Translations under genes and position numbers: made by a program
Notes under the pieces: model-generated
The model's input: the letters and a program-made list of their open reading frames with translations, nothing else
Told to the model about the DNA's origin: nothing
Database searches by the model: none
Source: Pseudomonas anatoliensis
GTDB taxonomy: Bacteria; Pseudomonadota; Gammaproteobacteria; Pseudomonadales; Pseudomonadaceae
Reading direction: 5' to 3'
Assembly (NCBI RefSeq): GCF_017976235.1
Contig: NZ_JACVHC010000008.1
Span: 186,001 to 250,000, forward strand
Length of the DNA stretch: 64,000 nucleotides
Part shown: piece by piece, positions 1-8,512 of the stretch
Layout of the letters: every line of letters begins with the position of its first letter
How positions within the stretch are numbered: position 1 is the first letter of the stretch

Positions 1-30
1 GATCAGTAAAGCCAAAAGCCATTTATGCAT

Positions 31-918
31 TTACAGGTTTTTCGCCGCAAAGGTGTCGCACTGGCTGACCTGGCCCTGCGCGAATCCGGTTTTGAACCAG
101 CGCACCCTTTGCGCCGACGTACCGTGAGTGAACGAGTCCGGCACCACACGGCCCTGACCCTGTTGTTGCAAGCGATCATCACCGATGGCGTTGGCCGCGT
201 TCATGGCTTCTTCAATGTCACCCGGTTCCAGCCAGTTCAGGCGCTTCTGCGCGCTGTAGGCCCAGACGCCGGCCAGACAATCGGCCTGCAGCTCCTGACG
301 CACCAGCAAGCCACCGTCACCTTCCATCTGCCGACCTTGCTGACGGGCTGTCTGAATTTTCGCCGAGACACCGAGAAGCGTCTGCACGTGATGTCCGACT
401 TCGTGAGCGATCACGTAGGCCTGGGCGAAGTCGCCGGCGGCCTTGAAGCGTTGCGACATTTCCTGGAAGAACGCCATGTCCAGATAGACTTTCTGGTCGG
501 CCGGGCAGTAGAACGGGCCGGTGGCCGAGGTGGCCAGGCCGCACGCGGAGTTGACCCGGTTGCTGAACAGCACCAGGGTCGGATCCTTATATTGCCGGCC
601 AGCCTGCTGGAAAATCGTGCCCCAGGTGTCTTCGGTGTCACCGAGGATCGAGCGCACGAACTCTGCCTGTTCATCGTTGGCCGGCGGTGCCTGGCGGGAC
701 TGCGAAGTGGCTGCCGGTTGTTCGGACATTTGCCCGGTGAGCTGGCCGAGGATCTGCAGCGGGTCTTGCCCGGTGATCCAGCCGATGCCGACGATCAGCA
801 GAATCGCCCCGATGCTCAGGCCCTTGCCGCCGCCAAAGCGCATGCCACCGCCACCGCCGGCATCATCACCACGGGCATCGACGACGTTGTCACTGCGTCG
901 GCCTTTTTTCCATAGCAT
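31..918 (-). CDS. ypfJ: YpfJ-type neutral zinc metallopeptidase
   Basis: A 295-residue protein with a short charged, glycine-rich N-terminus, one membrane segment at about residues 33-50, and an extracytoplasmic domain carrying the HEVGH zinc motif at residues 172-176. This is the architecture of the YpfJ (neutral zinc metallopeptidase) family: the catalytic part is expected in the periplasm, anchored to the inner membrane. Physiological substrates of the family are not established. I chose the ATG at 918 because GAGGA lies just upstream; the frame stays open further upstream but nothing there looks conserved. A paralogue lies 135 bp upstream on the same strand. Confidence 0.9.
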   Translation of the reverse strand: MLWKKGRRSDNVVDARGDDAGGGGGMRFGGGKGLSIGAILLIVGIGWITGQDPLQILGQLTGQMSEQPAATSQSRQAPPANDEQAEFVRSILGDTEDTWGTIFQQAGRQYKDPTLVLFSNRVNSACGLATSATGPFYCPADQKVYLDMAFFQEMSQRFKAAGDFAQAYVIAHEVGHHVQTLLGVSAKIQTARQQGRQMEGDGGLLVRQELQADCLAGVWAYSAQKRLNWLEPGDIEEAMNAANAIGDDRLQQQGQGRVVPDSFTHGTSAQRVRWFKTGFAQGQVSQCDTFAAKNL

Positions 919-1052
919 GTGGGAATCCTCTATTGAACGTGATGATGAGTGTTGCTGGTGCGTGAGTATGGCGCCAGTCCGGTCGTCAGACACCCGGGTT
1001 GGCCCTGCGGTTCTATCGTCGTGTAAATCCGGACTCATGTACGGAATTGGCA

Positions 1053-1895
1053 CTATAACGTCGCGCTATCAATAGTTGCGCATTCTCCATTCCTGTCAAA
1101 GCCGGTTTTAAACCATTTGACTCGCTGTTCGGATGTGCCATGGGTGTAGTGCTTCGGGGCAACTCCGTGTCTGTCGTCACCTAACGCGCGCGCAACCGTC
1201 AGGGCTTCCTCGATATCTCCCGGTTCCAGCCAGTTGAACTTCTCTTGTGCAGCGCGAGCCCAGGCCCCCGCCAGGCAGTCTGCCTGCAACTCCGCGCGGA
1301 CACTGAGACCGTTTTCTCCGGCGATGGATTCGCCTCTGTCATCGGCGTCCTGAATTTTCTTCAAGTGTCCCGATAGGCTCTGGACGTGGTGCGCGACCTC
1401 ATGGGCGATGACATACGCCTGGGCGAAATCGCTGACGGTCGAAGAGATGGCCGCCTGTCGCGCGAGGGAGTCGAGGTTGATAAAGATTTTTTGATCGGGT
1501 GGGCAATACATCGGGCCGTCCACACCTGTGCGCAATACACCGCAGGTCGTCGAAGTATTTACGTCATACAGAACCAGAGTTGGCGGCGAATATAGTTTCC
1601 CGTGATTTGCCAAAAGCTCACTCCATATCTCTTCGGTACTTCCCAGCACCGCCTCCACGAAAGAGCGATGCGGATCGTCTTTGGCATAAGGTAAGAACAC
1701 CGCATCAATCTCGCCCTTCGTCGAGGCGACCGGTGCTGGGTCTTTTGCCGACTCCCCCATCCAGTAAACGCCAGAGCCGGCTCCAATGGAGGCGAGCAGG
1801 CCTGCAGTCAGCAGAGCCCCCGTTTTGCTATGGACCCGGTTGTCCTTCCTTTGGTCGTCCACGTTTTGGCTGGGTTTTGGTTTATTCCATAACAT
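1053..1895 (-). CDS. Second YpfJ-type zinc metallopeptidase (paralogue)
   Basis: A 280-residue paralogue of the downstream gene. Both start with MLW and share a membrane segment (about residues 25-46), a paired-cysteine region and a C-terminal THGTS(A/E)QRV(R/K)WFKTGF block. The zinc motif is HEVAH (residues 165-169) with the conserved following HVQ. It lacks the glycine-rich linker of its neighbour and its base composition is somewhat more AT-rich, so it looks like a diverged or separately acquired copy rather than a fresh duplication. All catalytic residues of the family appear present. It may be co-transcribed with the downstream copy. Confidence 0.85.
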   Translation of the reverse strand: MLWNKPKPSQNVDDQRKDNRVHSKTGALLTAGLLASIGAGSGVYWMGESAKDPAPVASTKGEIDAVFLPYAKDDPHRSFVEAVLGSTEEIWSELLANHGKLYSPPTLVLYDVNTSTTCGVLRTGVDGPMYCPPDQKIFINLDSLARQAAISSTVSDFAQAYVIAHEVAHHVQSLSGHLKKIQDADDRGESIAGENGLSVRAELQADCLAGAWARAAQEKFNWLEPGDIEEALTVARALGDDRHGVAPKHYTHGTSEQRVKWFKTGFDRNGECATIDSATL

Positions 1896-2215
1896 TGTGC
1901 GTATCTCTCATAGGTTGATCAGGCGGAAATCGCCAGGCCTATGAATAACCGCGGTGGTCAATTGCTTGCAGGGCAAATCTGTAAAAGCGCGTAAGACGAT
2001 TCCAGCCAAAAAGACCAAAGTGCTTTTTTTCCGTATTAACTTGTCGAAGTTGCCTATGTCATAAAAGACTCGGCTAGCAGGCAGCACCGGTTTTGCGCTC
2101 GTGTTCTAAGGTTTCCCGGCGATGCCGTGCGCTGTTCGCCCACTATTTCGAATGTTGTCTGTGAGAGTCTGACGCCCGGCTCTAGATTGTTTCGCAGTAT
2201 TTACAAGGAGTGCTC
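1896..2215. other. Intergenic region between divergent genes
   Basis: About 320 bp between the divergently transcribed metallopeptidase and EamA permease genes. It must hold both promoters. Apart from the AAGGAG ribosome-binding site at 2205-2210 I see no repeat, hairpin or recognisable operator, and the stretch is more AT-rich than the coding DNA. Confidence 0.6.
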
Positions 2216-3094
2216 ATGACCGTCAGTACACCGTTATCCGGCGTCAACCAACCCTTCAAAGGGATCATGCTGATCGTCGTGGCGACCTTCCTGTTCTCCA
2301 GTCATGACGCGCTGTCGAAGTACCTCTCCGGGTTTTATCCGATCGTGATGGTGGTGTGGGCGCGCTATGTGGTGCACACCCTGCTGATGGCGGGAATTTT
2401 TCTGCCGCAATCCGGGTTGCGCGTCCTGCGCACCAAGAAGCCTTTGTGGCAGTTGATCCGCGCACTTTGCCTGCTCGGCACCAGTCTGTTCTTCACCACG
2501 GCGCTGATGTACATCCCGCTGGCAGAAGCCACGGCGGTGAACTTTCTGGCGCCGGTGCTGGTGACAGCGTTGTCGGTGCCACTGCTCAAGGAGCGAGTGA
2601 CCCGTAGTCAATGGATCGCGGTGATTTGCGGTTTTATCGGCGTACTGATCATCGTCCATCCCGGTGGCGAACTGTTTACACCGGCTGTTTTGCTGCCGCT
2701 GTGCTCGGCACTGTTTTTTTGCTTCTACCAGTTGCTCACTCGCAAGCTCGCCGAAGTCGACAGCCCGACCACCAGCAACTTCTTCGCCGGGTTGTGCAAC
2801 ACGTTGGTGATGAGTGCGCTGGTGCCGTTCTTCTGGCAGGTGCCGACGTTGACCCATGCCGGGCTGATGCTGGCGCTGGGCAGTTGCGGGATGACCGCGC
2901 ACCTGTTCCTGACCCAGGCATTCCGCCATGCCGCGCCGGCGTTGCTGGCGCCGTTCGGGTATTGCCAGATTGTGTTTGCGGGGCTGTTGGGCTGGCTGCT
3001 GTTCAATCACACGCCGAGTGGGTTGACGGTGATCGGTATTGCAGTGATCTGTTGCAGCGGTTTGGCGGCAGCGTGGCAGCAGAGCCGCCGCTGA
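2216..3094 (+). CDS. EamA/DMT-family transporter
   Basis: A 292-residue inner-membrane protein with about ten hydrophobic segments arranged as two EamA repeats, the usual size of drug/metabolite transporter (RhaT/EamA) permeases. Sequence such as PLAEATAVNFLAPVLVT in the first half is typical of the family. The substrate cannot be predicted; relatives export amino acids, metabolites or drugs. The ATG at 2216 is preceded by AAGGAG at 5-base spacing, so the in-frame GTG six bases earlier is not used. The gene ends at a REPIN-like hairpin separating it from a convergent MFS gene. Confidence 0.85.
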   Translation: MTVSTPLSGVNQPFKGIMLIVVATFLFSSHDALSKYLSGFYPIVMVVWARYVVHTLLMAGIFLPQSGLRVLRTKKPLWQLIRALCLLGTSLFFTTALMYIPLAEATAVNFLAPVLVTALSVPLLKERVTRSQWIAVICGFIGVLIIVHPGGELFTPAVLLPLCSALFFCFYQLLTRKLAEVDSPTTSNFFAGLCNTLVMSALVPFFWQVPTLTHAGLMLALGSCGMTAHLFLTQAFRHAAPALLAPFGYCQIVFAGLLGWLLFNHTPSGLTVIGIAVICCSGLAAAWQQSRR

Positions 3095-3108
3095 AAGTAG
3101 CGACACAA

Positions 3109-3199
3109 AACCCCTGTAGGAGCTGCGGCACGCTGCGATCTTTTGATCTTGTTGTTAAAGATCAAAAGATCGCAGCGTGCCGCAGCTCCTACAGGGGTT
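3109..3199. repeat. REPIN-like inverted repeat, family A (GCGGCACGC variant)
   Basis: Two arms of about 40 bases beginning CCCCTGTAGGAGCTGC and ending CTTTTGATC face each other and could form a long hairpin. Both arms carry the same variant core (GCGGCACGC instead of the usual GCCGAAGGC). It fills the gap between two convergent genes and could terminate both transcripts. Confidence 0.85.
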
Positions 3200-3202
3200 G
3201 GA

Positions 3203-4540
3203 TCACTCGGTGATGGTTGGAATCTTGCGCGGCGCCATGAAGTACATCCAGATCAGCGCGAGGAAATACATCGCCGGAATCAGGGTGAACAGCACGGTGT
3301 AGTTGTTATTCGTCACGGTCAGGATGTGGCCGACGATCTGGGTCATGAACATCCCGCCGATCGCCGCGCACATGCCGCCGAAGCCGAACACCGTACTCAT
3401 CATGTGCTTGGGCGTGTAGTCCATCACCAGGCTCCAGATGTTCGCGGTCCAGGCCTGATGCGCGCCGATCGCCAGGGAGATGGCAGCCACAGCAACCCAC
3501 AGATTGGCGGAACCGGCGGCCATGACCACACCGATGATGCAGCAGGCGAACAGGAACATCGACAGCAACCGCGCCTTGATCGAGTTCATGCCGCGACCGA
3601 TCAGGAACGAGGACAGAATGCCGCCACCGACACTGCCGAAGTCGGCCGTGACGTAGATGATGATCAACGGAATACCCATCTGGGTCACGTTGATGCCCAG
3701 ATTGTATTGCTGATTGAGAAACGGCGGCAGCCAGTACAGGTAAAACCAGAAAACCGGCGCGGTCAGCGAGTAGGCGAGGGCGAAGGCCCAGGTGCCACGC
3801 ATGCGCAGGATCTTCGAGAACGGCACGCGGGCCTGTTCCGGTTCGACTTCCTGCTGGATGTAATCCAGTTCGGACTGTTTCACGCTCGGGTGGTCTTCCG
3901 GGTTGAAGTACTTCAAGCCCCAGAACACCAGCCAGATGCCGCCCAGTGCCGCCATGCACAGAAACGCTGCCTGCCAGCCCCACACATGCAGAACCAGTGG
4001 TAACAGCATCGGCGTGAACATGGCGCCGACATTGGTGCCGGCATTGAAGATGCCGGTGGCGACGGCACGTTCCCCTGCGGGGAACCACAGGCGCGTGGTT
4101 TTCACGCAGGCCGGGTAATTCGCCGCCTCGGTCAGGCCGAGAATAAACCGGCAGACCATGAAACCCACCGCCGAAGTAGCCAGGCCGTGTGCGCCGGTGG
4201 CCAGGCTCCAGAGCAGAACGGCGCAGAAGAACACGCGCTTGACGCCGACCCGGTCGATCAGCCGCCCTTGCAGGACAAAACCGATGGCGTAGCCGACCTG
4301 AAACCAGAAGTTGATGTTGGCGTAATCCATCGCCGTCCAGCTCATTTCCTTGGCGAGGATCGGTTGCATGACGCCGAGGGCGGCGCGGTCGATGTAGTTC
4401 AGGGTGGTGGCGAAAAACACCAGCGCCAGCATGCCCCAACGGGTTTTGCCGACCGCCATGGCGCCGCGGATCTTGTCGCCGATGCCACCGTTGGCAGTGC
4501 TCATGGCCGGGGCCATGCGGGAAGTCTGTGAAGGAATCAT
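3203..4540 (-). CDS. MFS permease, anion:cation symporter type (probable quinate/shikimate uptake)
   Basis: A 445-residue major facilitator protein with about 12 membrane segments and the NYIDRAALGV signature after the first segment, as in hexuronate/glucarate/hydroxybenzoate-type anion:cation symporters. It is divergent from quiC, and with the aroE/aroQ-type genes nearby it probably imports quinate, shikimate or dehydroshikimate; the substrate is inferred from context only. The ATG at 4540 has GGTGG upstream; an overlapping GTG at 4549 is less likely. The stop lies directly beside the REPIN at 3109-3199. Confidence 0.85.
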   Translation of the reverse strand: MIPSQTSRMAPAMSTANGGIGDKIRGAMAVGKTRWGMLALVFFATTLNYIDRAALGVMQPILAKEMSWTAMDYANINFWFQVGYAIGFVLQGRLIDRVGVKRVFFCAVLLWSLATGAHGLATSAVGFMVCRFILGLTEAANYPACVKTTRLWFPAGERAVATGIFNAGTNVGAMFTPMLLPLVLHVWGWQAAFLCMAALGGIWLVFWGLKYFNPEDHPSVKQSELDYIQQEVEPEQARVPFSKILRMRGTWAFALAYSLTAPVFWFYLYWLPPFLNQQYNLGINVTQMGIPLIIIYVTADFGSVGGGILSSFLIGRGMNSIKARLLSMFLFACCIIGVVMAAGSANLWVAVAAISLAIGAHQAWTANIWSLVMDYTPKHMMSTVFGFGGMCAAIGGMFMTQIVGHILTVTNNNYTVLFTLIPAMYFLALIWMYFMAPRKIPTITE

Positions 4541-4700
4541 GTGTTCCACCCGTTTTTGGATTTGTTATTTGGTGTTCTTTTGTTGTCGAACACTGCGACC
4601 GGTGGTTCATGTCCGGACTCAATGTGCAGTCGATGTTGGGCAGTGGACGAAAAATCGTCAATTCGTCAAACCGCCATTGTGTTCGATAATCGCCCGCAAA

Positions 4701-4717
4701 ACTAACCGGGTAGTACA
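4701..4717. promoter_or_regulatory. Candidate TetR operator
   Basis: ACTAACCGGGTAGT (4701-4714) is a 14-base palindrome with one mismatched pair. Read on the minus strand through 4717 it is TGTACTACCCGGTTA. The pattern TGTACTA-N3-GGTTA recurs at 9021-9035 upstream of aroQ, the other transcription unit of this module. Assignment to the TetR protein encoded at 6904-7581 is inference. Confidence 0.5.
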
Positions 4718-4777
4718 CTTTAAATTGCTGCGCGAGGTGATGCAGCCAATAATTTCACCACGATAAAAACCATCTCG

Positions 4778-4864
4778 TGTAGGAGCTGCCGAAGGCTGCG
4801 ATCTTTTGATTTTGCTGTTTTGGGAATCAAGATCAAACGATCGCAGCCTTCGGCAGCTCCTACA
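4778..4864. repeat. REPIN-like inverted repeat, family A
   Basis: Paired arms TGTAGGAGCTGCCGAAGGC / GCCTTCGGCAGCTCCTACA around a loop of about 35 bases. It ends 35 bp before quiC and would form a large hairpin in the quiC leader. Confidence 0.85.
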
Positions 4865-4899
4865 GTAAAGATAAAGCGGCGCAGTCCGGGAGTAGAAAC

Positions 4900-6801
4900 A
4901 TGCAGCGTTCCATTGCCACGGTTTCCTTGAGCGGCACCCTGCCGGAAAAACTCGAAGCCATCGCCGCCGCCGGGTTCGACGGGGTGGAGATTTTCGAAAA
5001 CGACCTCCTGTACTACGACGGCAGCCCGCGGGAAATTAAACAGATGTGCGCCGATCTCGGCATCGCCATCACCCTGTTCCAGCCGTTCCGGGATTTCGAA
5101 GGCTGCCGCCGCGATCGGCTGGCGCGCAATCTGGAGCGGGCGGAACGCAAGTTCGATCTGATGCAGGAACTGGGTACCGACCTGGTGCTGGTGTGCAGTA
5201 ACGCCTCGGCCGACAGCGTTGGCGATCAGCAGATTCTGATAGATGACCTGCGGCTTCTGGCGGAGCGCGCCGGGGCACGCGGTTTACGCATCGGTTATGA
5301 AGCGCTGGCGTGGGGCCGACACGTAAACACTTATCAACAGGTCTGGGATATCGTGCGTCAGGCCGACCACCCAAGCCTTGGCGTATTGCTCGACAGCTTC
5401 CATACCTTGTCGCTGAAAGGCGATCCGTCTGCCATCGCCAACATACCCGGCGACAAGATCTTTTTCGTGCAAATGGCTGATGCGCCGATTCTGGCGATGG
5501 ATGTGCTGGAGTGGAGCCGACATTTCCGCTGCTTCCCCGGGCAGGGCGAATTCGATCTGCCAGGGTTTCTTGCGCCGATCATCCAGAGCGGTTACACCGG
5601 GCCGCTGTCGCTGGAAATCTTCAACGATGGTTTCCGTGCCGCGCCGCCACGGGCTAACGCGGCCGACGGTTTGCGTTCATTGCTGTACCTGGAGGAGAAG
5701 ACTCGGCTGCGCCTGGAGCAGGACGCGACCCCCGTTGCCAATCGCGAAATTCTCTTCGAAACGCCCAAGGCCAGCGAGTACAACGGCGTCGAGTTTCTTG
5801 AGTTCGCCGTCGACGAAAGCCTCGGCGCCAAGCTATCGAACTGGCTGGAACGCCTGGGTTTCGTCAAGGCCGGGCAGCACCGCTCCAAAAGCGTGAGCCT
5901 GCTGCGTCAAGGTGATATCAACCTGATCCTCAACTCTGAACCGTACTCGTTTGCGCACAGTTTCTTCGAGGCCCACGGTCCATCGCTGTGCGCCACCGCA
6001 GTACGGGTCAAGGACAGCGCCAGTGCGCTGGCCCGTGCCGTTGCTTATAAAGGTCAGCCCTATCGCGGGTTGGTCGGGCCGAACGAGCTGGAATTGGCGG
6101 CGGTACGCGCGCCGGACGGCAGCCTGATTTATCTGGTGGATGAACAGGCGGATGTCTACGGCACCGACTTCAATCTGCTGCCCGACACACCGGGACGTGG
6201 CGGCCTCAAGCGCATCGATCACATGGCCATGGCACTGCCGGCGGACAGCCTCGACAGTTGGGTGCTGTTCTATAAAAGCCTGCTGGATTTCGAGGCCGAC
6301 GACGAGGTGGTCCTGCCCGACCCGTATGGTCTGGTGAAGAGCCGTGCGCTGCGCAGTCGCGACAGCTCGATCCGATTGCCGCTGAATATTTCCGAGAACC
6401 GCAACACGGCGATTTCCCACGCACTGTCGAGCTATCGCGGTTCCGGTGTGCATCACATCGCCTTCGATTGTGATGACATCTTCGCCGAAGTCAGTCGTGC
6501 CAAGGAGGCGGGTGTCCCGTTGCTGGATATCCCGCTCAACTATTACGACGATCTCGCCGCGCGTTTTGATTTCGACGACGAATTCCTCAGTGAGCTGGCG
6601 TATTACAACGTGCTGTATGACCGCGATGCGCAGGGTGGCGAGCTGTTTCACGTCTACACCGAGCCGTTTGAGGGGCGCTTCTTCTTCGAGATCATCCAGC
6701 GTAAAAATGGCTATGCCGGGTATGGTGCGGCGAACGTTGCGGTGCGTTTGGCCGCAATGGCCAAATCACGCAGTGGCGCGGTGCGTCAGGCGAAGTTGTA
6801 G
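4900..6801 (+). CDS. quiC: 3-dehydroshikimate dehydratase, HPPD-like fusion
   Basis: A 633-residue two-domain protein. The N-terminal part (about 1-265) is a sugar-phosphate isomerase/endonuclease-IV type TIM barrel with metal-binding residues at E134 (GYEALAWGR), D165 (LLDSFH), Q191 (FFVQMAD) and E239 (LSLEIF), as in bacterial QuiC. The rest resembles 4-hydroxyphenylpyruvate dioxygenase, with KRIDHMAM and VHHIAFDCDD blocks. QuiC converts 3-dehydroshikimate to protocatechuate, the entry to the beta-ketoadipate pathway. It is divergent from the permease and followed by the TetR gene. The fusion is the form known in pseudomonads; the role of the HPPD-like half is not shown by sequence. Confidence 0.92.
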   Translation: MQRSIATVSLSGTLPEKLEAIAAAGFDGVEIFENDLLYYDGSPREIKQMCADLGIAITLFQPFRDFEGCRRDRLARNLERAERKFDLMQELGTDLVLVCSNASADSVGDQQILIDDLRLLAERAGARGLRIGYEALAWGRHVNTYQQVWDIVRQADHPSLGVLLDSFHTLSLKGDPSAIANIPGDKIFFVQMADAPILAMDVLEWSRHFRCFPGQGEFDLPGFLAPIIQSGYTGPLSLEIFNDGFRAAPPRANAADGLRSLLYLEEKTRLRLEQDATPVANREILFETPKASEYNGVEFLEFAVDESLGAKLSNWLERLGFVKAGQHRSKSVSLLRQGDINLILNSEPYSFAHSFFEAHGPSLCATAVRVKDSASALARAVAYKGQPYRGLVGPNELELAAVRAPDGSLIYLVDEQADVYGTDFNLLPDTPGRGGLKRIDHMAMALPADSLDSWVLFYKSLLDFEADDEVVLPDPYGLVKSRALRSRDSSIRLPLNISENRNTAISHALSSYRGSGVHHIAFDCDDIFAEVSRAKEAGVPLLDIPLNYYDDLAARFDFDDEFLSELAYYNVLYDRDAQGGELFHVYTEPFEGRFFFEIIQRKNGYAGYGAANVAVRLAAMAKSRSGAVRQAKL

Positions 6802-6903
6802 GTAATTCGTAAACGCGGGATTAAACACGGGTCGCGCGGCTTCCTTCACTGTGCGGCTCGGCCCATAATCGCCAGCCTGTGCAGTGATGGCCGTGAGCCC
6901 GCA

Positions 6904-7581
6904 ATGACAATAAATTCAGAACTTTCCGCAGCCCCCGTCGAGTCCGCCGCAGAGCCGCGCAAAAGTCGCAAGAACAACCCGGAAAAGACCCGTGAGAACA
7001 TCTTGCAGGAGGCGATCGTCGAGTTCGTCCAGCAGGGATTGTCCGGTGCCCGCGTCGACGCGATTGCCGAGCGCATCCACACCTCTAAACGCATGATCTA
7101 CTACTACTTCGGCAGCAAAGAGCAGTTGTACGTCGAGGTGCTGGAAAAACTTTACGGCGACATCCGTAACACGGAAAACCGTCTGCACCTGGCTGAATTG
7201 CCGCCAGTGGTGGCGATTCGGCGGCTGGTCGAGTTCACCTTCGATCATCACGACCGCAACGTCGATTTCGTGCGCATCGTGTGCATCGAAAACATCCACA
7301 ACGCCGAGTTCGTGAAGCGATCCGACGCGATCAAGGCGATGAACAACACCATCCTCGATTCACTGGGCGAGATTCTGCGCCGGGGTGCCGAGGAGGGAGT
7401 ATTCCGCGCCGGGCTCGATGCGCTGGATGTGCATTTGTTGATCAGCTCGTTCTGCTTCTATCGCGTGTCGAACCGCCACACGTTCAGTGAGATTTTTCAG
7501 ATTGATCTGCCGGACGAAAGCATCAAGCAGCGTCATCGCGAGATGATTTGCGATTCGGTGTTGCGCTATCTGCAAGCCTGA
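6904..7581 (+). CDS. TetR-family regulator
   Basis: A 225-residue protein. After a polar, basic tail, residues about 24-75 form a TetR helix-turn-helix (RENILQEAIVEFVQQGLSG, then TSKRMIYYYFGSKEQLY). The C-terminal ligand-binding half is alpha-helical. It lies 102 bp downstream of quiC on the same strand and between quiC and the aroQ-aroE pair, so it is the likely local repressor of the quinate/shikimate module, with a ligand such as dehydroshikimate or protocatechuate (inference). The shared motif at 4701-4717 and 9021-9037 is its best candidate target. Confidence 0.88.
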   Translation: MTINSELSAAPVESAAEPRKSRKNNPEKTRENILQEAIVEFVQQGLSGARVDAIAERIHTSKRMIYYYFGSKEQLYVEVLEKLYGDIRNTENRLHLAELPPVVAIRRLVEFTFDHHDRNVDFVRIVCIENIHNAEFVKRSDAIKAMNNTILDSLGEILRRGAEEGVFRAGLDALDVHLLISSFCFYRVSNRHTFSEIFQIDLPDESIKQRHREMICDSVLRYLQA

Positions 7582-7583
7582 CA

Positions 7584-7656
7584 AATCAAAAGATCGCAGC
7601 CTTCGGCAGCTCCTACAGGTTTTGTAGGAGCTGCCGAAGGCTGCGATCTTTTGATC
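7584..7656. repeat. REPIN-like inverted repeat, family A (short loop)
   Basis: The arms are in opposite order to most copies (AATCAAAAGATCGCAGCC first, ending GGCTGCGATCTTTTGATC) with only a few bases between them. It fills the gap between the convergent TetR and aroE genes and probably acts as a bidirectional terminator. Confidence 0.85.
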
Positions 7657-7657
7657 T

Positions 7658-8512
7658 TTAATTGTCCATGCTTTGAAAATGCGCCAGCATCCGCTGCGCA
7701 TCCGGCACCACGCCGCTGAACAACTCAAACGCCTTCACCGCTTGAAACACCGCCATATTGCCGCCATCCAGTGTCCGGCAGCCCAATGCGCGTGCGTTGC
7801 GCAATAACTCGGTTTCCAGCGGAAAATAGACGATTTCCGCCACCCACAATTCCTTGCGCAACAGCTCGACCGGCACCGGCATACCCGGCAGTTTGGCCAT
7901 GCCCATTGGCGTGGTATTCACCAGGCCGTCAGCCTGATTCAGTGTGCTTGGCAAGTCGTGACCAGCTACCGCGCGACCCGGACCAAAATGCTGATTCAGG
8001 TTATTTGCCAGACTCTCGGCACGGTCACGGTCGACATCGAAAATACTCAGTTGCTGTACGCCTTCGCTCAACAGCGCGTGGGCCACTGCCGCGCCAGCGC
8101 CACCGGCACCCATCTGAACGACGCGCTCGCGGGCAGCGTCCTTTAAACCACGGCGAAAACCCTCGGCAAACCCGAGGCAATCGGTGTTGTGGCCGACACG
8201 TTTGCCATCCTTCAGCACCACGGTATTCACCGCGCCGATGCCGCGCGCTTCGTCAGACAGTTCGTCGAGCAGCGGGATGATCGCTTGCTTGCACGGGAAG
8301 GTGATGTTCAAACCGGTGTAGTTCATCCGCTCGGCAGCCAGTAACAAGTCGGGGAGGGCGCTGCTATCCATGTGCAGTTGGTCGAGGTCGATCAACCGGT
8401 ACAGATAACGCAGGCCCTGTGCGTCGCCTTCGTGCTCATGCAGCGCAGGCGTGCGCGAGGCCTGAATGCCGGCGCCGATCAGCCCGGCCAGTATTACGTT
8501 TTTGCGAATCAT
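7658..8512 (-). CDS. aroE: Shikimate/quinate dehydrogenase (AroE family)
   Basis: A 284-residue AroE-family enzyme. Substrate-site features are visible: SRTP near the N-terminus, NITFPCKQ with the catalytic lysine, GAVNTVV, and GHNTDCLGF with the catalytic aspartate. The Rossmann motif is GAGGAGAAVAHALL. The second strand ends IFDVDRDRA; an aspartate there, rather than the NRT basic pattern, suggests NAD rather than NADP and a catabolic quinate/shikimate role (inference). The ATG at 8512 overlaps the aroQ stop as ATGA, implying translational coupling. This is probably not the only aroE of the genome. Confidence 0.88.
   Translation of the reverse strand: MIRKNVILAGLIGAGIQASRTPALHEHEGDAQGLRYLYRLIDLDQLHMDSSALPDLLLAAERMNYTGLNITFPCKQAIIPLLDELSDEARGIGAVNTVVLKDGKRVGHNTDCLGFAEGFRRGLKDAARERVVQMGAGGAGAAVAHALLSEGVQQLSIFDVDRDRAESLANNLNQHFGPGRAVAGHDLPSTLNQADGLVNTTPMGMAKLPGMPVPVELLRKELWVAEIVYFPLETELLRNARALGCRTLDGGNMAVFQAVKAFELFSGVVPDAQRMLAHFQSMDN

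Larger units (their letters stand above)
4541..4899. promoter_or_regulatory. Divergent control region of MFS permease and quiC
   Basis: About 360 bp holding both promoters, a palindromic candidate operator at 4701-4717 and a REPIN at 4778-4864. The REPIN sits between the operator and quiC, so it probably lies in the quiC leader. Confidence 0.6.

Noticed and set aside
3109..3199. CRISPR-like repeat units among the GTAGGAGCTGCCG elements
   Set aside because: The copies are scattered through the window as opposed pairs, without regular spacers or cas genes, so they are REP/REPIN elements.
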